From Ceratobasidium sp. AG-K (Eukaryota; Basidiomycota; Agaricomycetes; Cantharellales; Ceratobasidiaceae): a stretch of DNA of 64,000 nucleotides. Of this stretch, positions 35,355 to 46,701 are shown piece by piece (within the stretch, counting starts at the first letter, position 1; each line of letters begins with the position of its first letter). Below the pieces are notes generated by a model, which worked only from the letters and a program-made list of their open reading frames with translations, made no database searches and was not told the origin of the DNA. The position numbers and the translations under genes were made by a program. The DNA lies in the NCBI GenBank assembly GCA_037039685.1, contig JAWNGF010000012.1, forward strand, positions 1,302,001-1,366,000. The letters are read 5' to 3'.

Positions 35355-38300
35355 GGGGGAAAGGAATGTAGATTAACCTCCGTTCTCCCTGGTTTTAATC
35401 CTTCAAGGCACGGCCTAGTATCCGACTCGGGTACCTTTTTCTCGCCGCGCCTCGACATTTCAGTTTCACCCTGCCTTTGAATGTCGATCAGGGACCACCG
35501 ATAAGCACGTGACCGTGTTGGTCGGGTCCGCCATTCATTTCCGTCCCCCGCGTGGGGTTCAATGAACTGCCCAGACAAACCCACAAGAACTTGCCCAGTC
35601 GAAAAAGAAATCCGCATTCTAGTTTGACACCCGTTCAACAACGACAGCGCTCTTGTTCAACACTCGCACGCGCTGGCAGACAAAGGACCAAAGGGGAACG
35701 AACCAACATTGCCAAGCCCGTCAGGCTGTGCTTCCCTGGGCGCTTGCCCAATCCACGCACACGGGAAATTCGGACAAATCGAACCCCGCTTGGACCGCTA
35801 ACCTCTCTCGCGGTTCGGGTACAGGTTCTGTCTTTTCTGCGCGTCTATTTGCAGTGTGCTATCTCCTTGCTCCAGGCGGCTCCTCCCAGATTTGGGGAAA
35901 ATGCGGTCGCGAAGTTACGGCAGATTGATAGATGTGACTTGCCAGGCCAGGGAAGGATGTCACGCCACTTGATTAGACGCCGCCAAGCTGTCCTTTTGTA
36001 CAAAAAAACAACGGTCCCGGAGGTTTCCAATCGTTACGTACCGAGGAGTCTAGCTCGCCAAGCCGTAGATTGCTGTGCTTCAACACGAGCTGTCCGACCA
36101 GAAGCTTCATTTCGTATGTTATTTATGTAAGTTGACTGGTGGAGGACTGTTGTGAGACTGTTGGGCAACCCTTGTGTGCCGTAAATCTATCAATGTAGAA
36201 CCACTGGAATACACCTTTATGCGCATGTTGATAGTCATCAGGTACGAATTAAATTAAAACTTTAACTCTACGCCTGGTTACCGACGAACCACAAATTTTA
36301 AGCACAGACTTGTTGGTCGCGAGTGGCTCTTTGATATCCATTTCGTATCGACCCTCGGGCACGAGAAGATTTACACCTTCGATCCCTTGACGCGCCGTAC
36401 TTTTCACTCAGTCTATGCTCCCGGAATTCAGGTCACACTGTAACGCGGAACCGTATCTCGGGAATCAACCCATCTAGGTGTCAGCATTCACCGGACACTG
36501 CTTTGACGCCCAAGCTGGCAGTAGCGCCTGCGCCCAGCCATCTCGTTCTCCGGTTTGCTGTGCGGTAAGATGCCGGAACTGTCGATTTGCGTCCGATGCA
36601 GTAGCCTCGTGCGCTGCTCGGTAGGTCGTTTTCCGTGTGTGCGCTTATCCATGTGTTGGCATTTACGCGATACGACTTGTCGTCCTCGTCACGGATTAGG
36701 AGTCGGGCCCATCAGATGGCCGCAACGGGCGCCCGGTTCGCGCTCGGTCTGGTTGGTTGGTGGCGAGTGGGGCACTTCATTTCGAGGTGGGGTGTTGGGT
36801 ATTTGATTTGACGTCACTGTTGTTCGGTCCGCCAAGACTGCGATACCCGTGTGGCTGTGCGCTTTCCCGCCGGCGCGAACTGGAGAACTAGCCTAGTACA
36901 GAAAGCCGGCGATTGAGACGAGGATGCAGTATTGAGTGAGGCCAACGAGTGCGTAAAGTTCGCGAGGAGGGTAGCAGATAGTAAAAATGGGCGGTCGTTT
37001 TGTCGAGTTCGTGTCGGGTGGTTCAGGGCGTTACTTGTAACGTTCCTGGTGGGTGACTGTCATCCGCGCGCTACATGCGTTCCACTTGCCACACAGCTCT
37101 CATAGCCATTCTATTCCCATCGCGGCACTCACAACCTACACGCAAAAAATTACTGTACTGCTATGACTAGCCTAAGATCTTTCAAATGCAGCTTGGAGAT
37201 ACTCGCATGTTTCATCCGTTTCGCGACCGTTCGGAGATCTCCCCCCAAATTGGTTAGTCCTTGGAGCGCTACGTGGTTAAAACGGGGGTTCTCATGAGAT
37301 TTTGTGCGTGTATGCAGCAGTGGGATACCATGTTTAACGCAGTTGGCTGAGTCTGGGGGCACGCAACCATGTTCTGGTTGCGCATCTCGGAGTATGGGTG
37401 AACCAAGTCTGACCCTGCCGATTCGAGCTAATTGGTAAGCTATCCAAGCCAAGTTGTTGCTCGAGTTATGGCATCGGGAACGAGGTGAAGTCTTGTCGTC
37501 GTGGCCGCGTAGCATGACCGGGGCATATAAACGCTGTTGCTCACATGTAACCTTTGTGAGTGTTATCCTTGAGGTCGAACCGTGGGGTATAAACGGCGGA
37601 ACTTGATGTTACTTTCGGCGGATCACCAGCATCGCGTCATAATCATTGAACTTCTTTAGACCGAGTCGGCCCTTGTCGTCAGAATCGTAGGCCTAATAAG
37701 CTTTATATATGCGCGAGTAGCCAAGAGCTAACACGGGAGTCAAGACCATGTATGATCATACTGGATCTATTTGATCCGTTCAACTACCGTCAGTTCCAGT
37801 TTCCATGGCTGGGAGCGTTCACCGACTGGTGAATGTCAAACAATGCTCGGGCAGGTACTGGCTACAAGGTGGTCAAGGAGCTTCGTGGTAAATACGGTAG
37901 GAATACAATTGAACTTGGTTCGACTTGCAAGTCACCGCGACTATTTAGGTACCTGTGTAAGACTTGGGCTCAACCATGTCAACAAAACAGATCCAGAGGC
38001 GCTAGAGGTGAGCAACAGTAATGTCTCAGAACTTGGTGACTCGAGTAACCGATCTGCGCGAGGCAGTTTACGGCATTTACCCATAAATCGAAGTACGACA
38101 AGATTGTCATTTCCTATGAGCAGTGTGCTATGCGCCCAGGTCGACCTCGTCGCCGTAGTCTAGCTTCTCAAGGTAGTTCATAGGATAGTTAAACAAAACA
38201 AGCTCCTTCAACGGCCATACGGCCCCCATTTACCCAATTTGTACTCTGAGTACAACATATGACACCGGAATGTATTCAACGGGTCATCGGGGCATCCTTG

Positions 38301-38570
38301 GTGCAGGAGTAAAATGAAGTCTAATTCCATATTTAATTTTAGAAAGCTTTGTCTATTTTACACAGACTGCCCTTGCGGAAAGGCAACACAGCCTGGTTAC
38401 ACCGATAACCTTACTTGGTACGATCTCACGTGTTCGGGCCGAATCCGAACCGTCCCGACGGAACAGTTTAGAACGGCACTTTTTTCTAAATTCCTTACGG
38501 AAAGGCACCCAGTAATCGCGAGTTCGATCGGGTTGTTTCAATTTCATCATTAATTTGGAGAACAAGCAGC
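35355..38570. other. Gene-poor spacer
   Basis: Beyond the promoter of gene E I see no gene in about 3.2 kb. Several short open stretches on both strands lack motifs and splice support. Confidence 0.4.
35391..35398 (-). promoter_or_regulatory. TATA-like core element of GH5 gene E
   Basis: On minus, ATTAAAACC lies about 37-45 bases before the ATG at 35354, matching the boxes before genes A, B and C. Confidence 0.4.
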
Positions 38571-40069
38571 TTAGGAGACCTCCACAACGATCTTTCCCAT
38601 GGTCTTGTTAGCTTCCATCTCTTTATGTGCCTCGGCGACTTCGTTCCATTTATATGTCTGTACTTGCCCGTTCAGCTGGATGCATTTTGTGATACCGACA
38701 CGTACCTTGTGAATATATACCTTTAGCTCCCTGCTCTCGAAATGCTCCCGACACTCGTCCCAGAACCGCTTCACAAGTGATGCTTGATATTCTGGTGAGC
38801 GAGAGCGGAGGGTCGAACCTTGAATACGAAGACGCTTGTACAAGAGTTTGTATACGTTAACATTGGGTATTTCCGCGCCTGTGGTGGAAAATTAATTTAA
38901 TCCCAAGTCCATCAAATAAACTGTTGGTAACTGAAACTGGCAGACGTACCACTCATCGAAGCCAGAAAAACCATCCTCCCGTCTTTTGCCAACGCCTCGA
39001 CATTTTTTTCCCAGTAATCAGGTCCGATAAAGTCGATAACCACGTTGACGCCCTGGCCACCTGCTCATACGCTCAATCCCAAATATCAACCCAGGCGTGA
39101 TCGGGAGGGGCTTACCAGTAATCCTGGCCACCTCCTCGGCAAAGTTCTGCTCTTTGTAATTGACGCCATGAGTTGATCCCTTGGGCATATTATGCAAAAA
39201 ATCCAGCTTTTCTTTGGACGAAGCGGTGGTGATTATGTGATTCCTATCATTCAGTGGGGCTCAATCGAGACCAAAAGATAACCAGATGAACGTACGCGCC
39301 ATACAACGCAGCGAGCTGATTCGCGGCTACGCCCACCCCGCTCGCACCTGCGTGGATTAGAACGTCTTCACCGCGTTGGAGCTCGCAGATCGTGATGAGT
39401 GCTTGAAATGCTGCATACAGGCCCCATTATTAGACTAGTTTGACGAAGCAATAATATTACTAACCGGTTATGAAGTTTTCGCAAATTGCTGCTGCCTCGA
39501 CCCAACTCAGTCCTTTTGGTTTTGGTAGTACGTTTCCAGCAGACAACGTAATGTACTCTACGGCCATACTGTCAGCCTTGTTCAACTATAAGTCGGAGCT
39601 ACGAGATCACCTGCGTAAGCCCCCTGTAGGTTTTGTTGAGCTCATGTTCGAGGATTCAGCGGAGTGTTAGACTTACGCCGTATGCCAACCCGATAACCTC
39701 CTGTCCAACTTCGAACCCGGTCACCTCTCCGCCCAGTTGCTCAATAGTTCCAGAGAACTCGACACCAAGAATGTCAGATGCTCCTGGAGGGACGGGGTAC
39801 CCGCCCTTTCGTTGCCTTTTGGTTTAGTCCTGCTTGAGCATGCTGGGAGGGGAAGGAGAGAAATTGAACGTACATAATATCCATGCGGTTGATCCCAAAT
39901 GCGACGACCTAACGGCTCTCGTTGTATTATTAGCCACATAAGTCGGAGAGGCACGCACCTTGACCAGCACCTCCTTCGCATCAGGCTTGGGTTTCGGCCG
40001 CTCGCCAATGTAGAGATCGTCGGCCGATTCACCCTTGTTTCTGACGAGAATTGCGCGCATCGTTGACAT
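38571..40069 (-). CDS. Zinc-free MDR quinone oxidoreductase-like protein (PIG3/QOR type)
   Basis: Ten exons on minus: 40069-39959, 39908-39874, 39815-39677, 39623-39611, 39557-39465, 39410-39296, 39243-39116, 39060-38950, 38878-38706 and 38657-38571. All phases fit, giving about 334 residues, the usual length for this medium-chain reductase family. Seen: MRAILVRN..ADDLYIGE at the N-terminus, FGINRMDIM, YPVPPGASDILGVEFSG, the core VLIHAGASGVGVAANQLA with the NADPH-binding AxxGVG motif, and a C-terminus RLRIQGSTLRSRS..EVAEAHKEMEANKTMGKIVVEV. The family reduces quinones or other electrophiles with NADPH in the cytosol and lacks structural zinc. Exon 4 is only 13 nt (GAYA plus one base). The gene is divergent from the NWD gene, with 326 bp between the two starts. 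Confidence 0.88.
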
Positions 40070-40395
40070 GGCTCTGTTAGATCGCAGAAGAAAGAAAATC
40101 CCAGTAAGATGAAGCTCCTTGAAACTTCCAAGATCGGTATTTGTACCCCGACTCAGAACTATATGATCGTTGAGGCCAGCCGGCGTAGATGGTTCCGAGA
40201 CCCGGCTGACGTCATACACATCATGTCGGCGTATTGGTCATCCGGTTGAACCCGAGTATTTCATTCGCGCTATCCAGAAACAATTTGATACTCGCCACTT
40301 GCCACCTGCGGATTTAGAAAGGAAGGCCAGCGAGTACATAATATACCTAGGACAGGCTCTCCCACGGGCATTCTTGGGCGCTGTACCTTACTGCG
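40070..40395. promoter_or_regulatory. Shared divergent promoter region
   Basis: This 326-bp gap separates the start of the quinone oxidoreductase (minus) from the start of the NWD gene (plus), so it must hold both promoters unless one uses distant exons. No clear TATA box was identified. Confidence 0.4.
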
Positions 40396-43300
40396 ATGTC
40401 ATTTCGCGACCGAATCAAGCGCTTTGGAGGTCGAGCAAAGGACAAAATCCTTCAGTCATTCGAAGCCCCGAGTGGTTTGGCGGCACTTAATAGTTCATCA
40501 CCCAACTCTCAGGGGGTTTCATCTGTCACCAACCCCGGGTTCACTCCCCCTATCGAGAACTTCAATACTCCCGTCCCCTTGGTCGCCCCCCAAACTGCTT
40601 CATCAAGCTCTGAACAAGTTTCTCAGCCCCATGCTCCGGCCGAAGATGGCTGTTCTCGATCAAACCGTTCGTCCAGTATTGTGGGAATCTTTCTTGATCG
40701 CTGATCGTGTAGACAAACCGTTAGGTATGGACGGGAAAGCTCCCGTTCGTCCCCCTAGTCCTGTTAATAATAATACAATAATCTTAACGAGCGGCGGTCC
40801 TGTTTCCCAGGCCCTTATTAAGGACGCAAACAATCCTACCTTGGAAGCTGTTTCGCTATCCAATATCCAAGCTACTCACCCAGCTACTATTGATATTGTT
40901 CCCCAGCCCTCAACTACGAGTGAACTAAACTCTCCCCAGCCTCGAAACACTCCGCCAGCGGCCCACTCTGGGCCATCACCGATCCTCCATACACCCAATC
41001 TACTTTCGAATTCCGTTTCCGCTTCACCTAACACTACGAAGAATCGTGTCGAAGCCAATTGGAAAAACTTGGACCGTTTCCGGCGTGTTATCGACGGGAT
41101 ATCTGTTGGACTTGGGCCCCTCAAGTCGGTCATGGATGAACTGAGTCGCTTTGTCGGTGTCTATGAGGTTAGTCTCGTTGGGACCACTTGGTGAAATACC
41201 TGGTTTAATTTACTCTGCTGCGCAGGAGGCAGTCGAGGCCCGGCGAGAGTATGCAGCGCTCAAAAACGAGCTCGAAGAGATTTTTGGCATTTTGAGTACA
41301 CATTTTTCCAATGCCCCACCGGCTATGACCGCGAGTATGGAAAACTTATGCGCGCATGTATCATTTTCATCCTGAGTGGTTTATAGACTAAATCATGACA
41401 AACAGCGCAATTGAAGCCGAGTTGGACCGAATTTCCACCAAGGAGGAACGAGGGAGGCGAAGGAGATATATAGAGGCGACTAAGGATCTGGATGATATCA
41501 TCGAATGCTATCGCCGAATTCAAGCCCACGTAGAAAGATTAAAAGTAAGCTCGATCTGATGGACAGGTATCAACATTGGACTCACTGTCGTGAAGTTGAA
41601 TGCAAACCTTAGTGTGTGGAAGGTCGTAGACGAACAAGCAAGTGTGGGTCACATATTCCTTTTGAGCGTTCGGATCTACGTTAACCACGGCCTACCGAAA
41701 GGAAACCCGGCTGAAGTCACTAGCACCGTCACTATCAGCAAGCTACAACTCTGCTGAAGCACCTCAACTTGGACGCAGAGAATGCACCCCCGAGACTCGG
41801 AAGCAGGTACTAGCAGACCTGAGTCACTGGAGGCATGACAGCACCCAAGAAAATATGTACTGGCTCAACGGAATGGCCGGAACCGGCAAGACTACGATAG
41901 CCAATACTCTGTGCGCGATGCTCGATGGATCCTACGAGTTGGGAGCAAGCTTTTTCTGCACACGGCTGCTTCCCGAATGTCGCAACGTGAAGCTCATTTT
42001 CCCCACGATTGCTTACCAGCTCGCTCGCTTCTCCCGCCCGTTCTATCATGCACTTTCCCTAGCTCTGCAAGAGAATCCTGACTTGCATACCAAAGTGCTT
42101 GTGATTCAATTCGAGGGTCTAATTTGGGGCCCGTTGCTCAAAGTGGCCAATGCTCTTCCGGCACACCTCGTGATAGTAATCGACGCCCTGGACGAATGTG
42201 AAGATAGTCGAGGAGTTGGACTGTTGCTGGAAATACTCGTCAAGCGTGCGTCCAGCTTGCCGATCAAGGTTTTTGTATCAAGTCGACCGGAGCCTCGGAT
42301 CAGGCAAAAGATCGGAGAGACAAAGTCACAGCTCATCCTACACGAACTGGAAAGCTCAATCGTCAAAGGAGATATTAGGATTTACTTGCAGGACGAGCTA
42401 TGGGGCACCGTTGCAACTATTTCAGAGACCGATCTCTCAGATCTGGTGGAGCGAGCTGGTGTTTTGTTCATCTATGCTGCAACCGTCGTTCGATATATCA
42501 CAATGACAACCTCGCCCTTGCTCCAAAAGAAAAGATTACAAGCCGTTCTCGGAGTCACCAGCTCGGGCTCCTCCAAAAAAGACCGAGATATCGACCTATT
42601 ATACAGCACCGTCCTCGCTTCCGCGTTTGATAACCCCGACCTCGAAGACTACGAGCTGGCCAATATGAAGATCGTGCTCGATACAGTAATTTGCGCCCGA
42701 GAACCACTCACAGCCGCAGCGTTGGCGGGGCTACTCGGCCTGGAAGACATGAGTTTGGTACAGGCCGCTCTCGAACCACTGTGGTCTGTTATCCATATCT
42801 CTGGCGGCGAAGGGGTTGTAACAACGCTACATGCGTCTTTTACCGACTATATGATCGACCCCACACGATCAAAGGAGCATGTGTGCCTCTCGGGAGAACA
42901 TCATGGACTTTTGGCGGAACGCTGCTTCCATCGTATCGATAGTAATAAGCAACAGTTCAATATCTGTGGGCTAGAATCTTCGTTTCTTTATGATGATCAA
43001 GTCGACAATCTCGAGGAAAGAATTCACCTGGCAATCCCGCAGGATCTTTCGTACGCGTGTCAGTATTGGGCTACACATTCGGGCTTGGGAGGGCCATCAA
43101 CCAAGCTTTTTCAGCAGATCAAGACCTTCTTATCGAACCGGCTTTTACTGTGGATGGAGGTGCTGAACCTAAAGAAACAAATCGGGAGGGGGGTTTTAAT
43201 CTTGGAGGAGGCCCAGGAATTGTGCAACGTGAGTTAAACTAATTACATGGTAGTTGTATGCTAACGGTGCTACCAACAAAGGCAAGGGAAGGAGGCGCTT

Positions 43301-45622
43301 CCCAAGAACTAAAATATTGGGTTCACGACGCATGGCGATTCGTGACGATGTTCGCGACAAATGACGTTTCCCGCAGCACCCCGCACCTTTATGTGTCAAT
43401 GCTGGCATCTTGGCCAAGGTCGGGGCTACTGGCGGACCAATACATGCAGCGAACCACTGGGCTGACTGAACTCTGGGGAACCGCAGTAACGAGACGACAA
43501 CTTGCGCTACTAGGCGCTTTGACTGCAGGCAGTGCTATTAATTCGGCGGCGTTCTCACCCGATGGTATGCGTATTGTCTCTGGCTCCGATGATGACCTGG
43601 TTCGCATCTGGGATGTCGCGAGTGGAAAGCAAGTGATGGAGGCACTGAAAGGCCATACTGGGGGGGTGAACTCAGTTGCTTTCTCACCGGATGGCTTGTA
43701 CGTGGCCTCTGGCTCCTGGGACAGCACAATCCGCTTATGGCACTCGATGAGTGGCAAGCCTGTAATGGACCCATTCCAGGGACATACTGATTGCGTCACA
43801 TCCGTTGCGTTTTCACCTGACGGTATGCGCATTGCCTCTGGTTCCTGGGATAAAACAGTCCGGGTATGGGATACAAAATGTGGGCAGCACGCCATGGCTC
43901 CACTCGAGGGACACGCTAACTGGGTCACGTCTGTTGCCTTCTCACCGGACGGCCGGTACATCGCTTCGAGCTCCTGGGATAGCACAGTACGGATGTGGGA
44001 TATGGAGAGCAGCCAGCTAGTGACACACGTACTCGAGGGCCATACCAACTGGGTTACGTCGGTATCTTTCTCCCCCAACGGTCTTTACGTCGTGTCCGGT
44101 GCCTCGGATAATACAATACGCCTCTGGGACACGGAAAGCCACAGGCAGGTGATAGGTCCCCTTGAAGGACACAGTAGCCCAATTAATTCCGTGGCATTCT
44201 CATACGACGGCGCAAGAATAGTCTCAGGATCCGGAGACAACATTATCCTCATGTGGGACGCAAGCAGCGGAAAACCAATTACAGATCCACTCAAAGGGCA
44301 TACCGCCTCAGTCAACTCGGTTGCTTTCTCACCGTCCGGCGGGCGCATTATTTCTGCCTCAAGTGATAACACAATCTGCGTGTGGGATGCAACAAGTCGT
44401 AGTTTAGGAACTGGTCCACTTGCTGGACATACTGATTGGGTCCTATCTGCTGGCTTCTCGCCTGATGGTCTGCGTATCATCTCTAGATCTGAAGACCGGA
44501 CGATACGTATCTGGGATGCAGTCGATGGGACGCCTTTGATCGATCCTATCGAAGGGCAAACCTACCAGTTTACATCAATCGCATTCTCGTCAGACAACGT
44601 ATGCATCGTCTCCGGCTGCGATGACGGTGCCATACGGATCTGGGATACTATACATGGGAAACTGGTGGCGGAACCTTTCCAAGGGCACACTGGCGCAGTG
44701 AAATCGGTAGCTCTCTCCCATGACGGTATACTCATCGCCTCTGGTTCCGCTGACAAGACAATACGTATATGGGATACATCGAGTGGGAGACTGGCGGTTC
44801 AACCACTCAAAGGGCATACAGACACCATCAACTCAGTCGCGTTTTCTCCTGATGGCAGATACATTGTCTCCGGCTCTGACGATCACACCATCCGCTTTTG
44901 GGACGCGAGCAGTGGAAAGATTTCAGGGGCCCCACTCACAAAACACATTAGATCGGTGAATTCGGTTGTGTTTTCCCCAGACGGCATGCGCATTGCTTCG
45001 GGTTCTTCCGACTGTCGAGTGTGCTTGTGGGATGCAATAAGCAGGGAGCTTGTGATGGGTCCGCTCAAGGGGCATACGCTCGATGTCAACTCCGTTTCGT
45101 TTTCTCCTGATAGCGGGTATATTATCTCAGCCTCAGATGACAAGACATTACGCATATGGGATGTAACCAGTGGGAAGCTAGCAATAGACCCCCTCGAGGG
45201 GCACACCAGCGACGTGACTTCAGCTGAATTCTCGCCGGATGGCAAGCGTGTGGTTTCTGGGTCTGAAGATAACACCATACGTGTATGGGACATTCATAGA
45301 TTGATAGAGAGGGTAGGTTCAATCTCCATCAGACTAAATCCTCTAATCAAATCTAACTCGTCCTGTTTCCATTCGTCAGTCCGAGTCTCGCGAACAGCCT
45401 TCCCATATCGGCTCCGGTTCTTGGGCCCTCAATAAACACGGCTGGGTAATTGACCACTACCGGCAACCCCTGCTCTGGCTTCCGCCTGACCTGCGTCATC
45501 GCGTTCTGGTGCCAATACATCCATTCTTAATTTCCACCGAAGGTTCAATTCGACTCAACTTAGAAGGCGTCCAGCTTGGGGGTTCTTGGGTCGAAGCTTA
45601 CGCGCCCGCGTCGCGCATATAG
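40396..45622 (+). CDS. NACHT-WD40 (NWD) NLR-like receptor
   Basis: Eight exons: 40396-40666, 40725-41167, 41226-41353, 41406-41544, 41596-41643, 41702-43228, 43282-45312 and 45380-45622, giving about 1,609 residues with all phases consistent. Order: a low-complexity N-terminal region beginning MSFRDRIKRFGGRAKDK, a helical N-terminal domain (WKNLDRFRRVIDGI to IQAHVERLK), a NACHT domain with Walker A GMAGTGKTT and Walker B LVIVIDALDEC, then 14 WD40 repeats of about 43 residues (GHTxxVxSVAFSPDGxxIxSGSxDxTIRxWD), enough for two seven-bladed propellers, and a C-terminal cap (WVIDHYRQPLLWLPPDLRH). Such proteins belong to the fungal STAND family linked to non-self recognition and regulated cell death. 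The third intron appears to start with GC. The repeat block is one 2-kb exon, typical of families that vary repeats by recombination. Confidence 0.88.
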
Positions 45623-46701
45623 AATTTCATATCCGAGTGCGCTTTCGAGACCCCTCAGGCGCGCTACGCGCATTGCTTGGTGCATCGGATAGCGATTCTA
45701 TAGATTTGTACATTTCAACCTATCATAATGCCGTCCTTTTTCAGCGCTCTCTACATCTATGTATGATTGAGAAGCATATGATCCAAAATAAATAGTCGCA
45801 AAGAAATGATCATTAGGGCTAAGTTTTCACGAAAGAAGAATGGAACATGATTATAAAACCATCCTCAAAAGCATCGTCTTACACTCTTCGCTTACTAGCC
45901 TTCGAGATGCAACCACAAATTTACACCCTATCGCCAAAAGCTCAACCTTGTGGCGATGATCTATAGTCGATGCGGGCCAAATGTTATAAATGCAGGTCAG
46001 CTGATAATTATAATAATAATAAGCGAGAAGTGTGGATGCATATCCCGTGAGGATTCGGTGCCAGCTCTAGGCATACTCGCCTTAACGACGATATTTTCTT
46101 TAACTGAATTACCAGTGAGAATCCTTGCGTAAGATGAAGCCACACGAAGGACATCAAATCGACAATATGCAACGCCTAGTTCGGCTCACTACGGCAAGGG
46201 TGTAAGAAAGACAATGGATATTTGGTAACATTCGTATATAGCCGAATCGCAGAACTACCTTGCCGATGATAATAGGTAGCACGTGGTCTTGTAGGGATTG
46301 GAACTGCGTAGATCGCTGATGCGCGAAACCAGCTATCGTTCGTGAATGATCACAGTGGGTCAATAGCTCTGGTAACTAGTCTCACCTCGGGTTAGCTCCT
46401 TACGTGTGTCGAGATATAACCAATACCCCTAAAATGAGAGAAGGGTTGTATTTGGAGCATCCAGCTGACAAGCCAAGCTGGTCGCGCTCACGTCTGCTGG
46501 GTCAGGCACTGAGATGTGGTCCAAAACGGTGATCCACGTGACTATTACATAACTATCGCGGTCGCGTTTTCTCCTCTTCTTAACCGTCGACTCGGGGCTA
46601 GAAACCAGCAAACTCTACTTGAAGATCGGCCCATTACGCGATATCACATTTTTTTCATACCTTGAAACGTTTGGACTGCTTTCCAACTCTTCTATTTCTT
46701 T
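45623..46701. other. Intergenic region between the NWD and GH31 genes
   Basis: No gene is supported in this 1.1-kb, AT-rich stretch. It contains the 3' flank of the NWD gene and the promoter of the GH31 gene. Confidence 0.45.

Noticed and set aside
43389..44480. Two long minus-strand open frames
   Set aside because: They lie antisense to the WD40 repeats of the NWD gene and show the same 43-residue period, so they are shadows of repeated codons.
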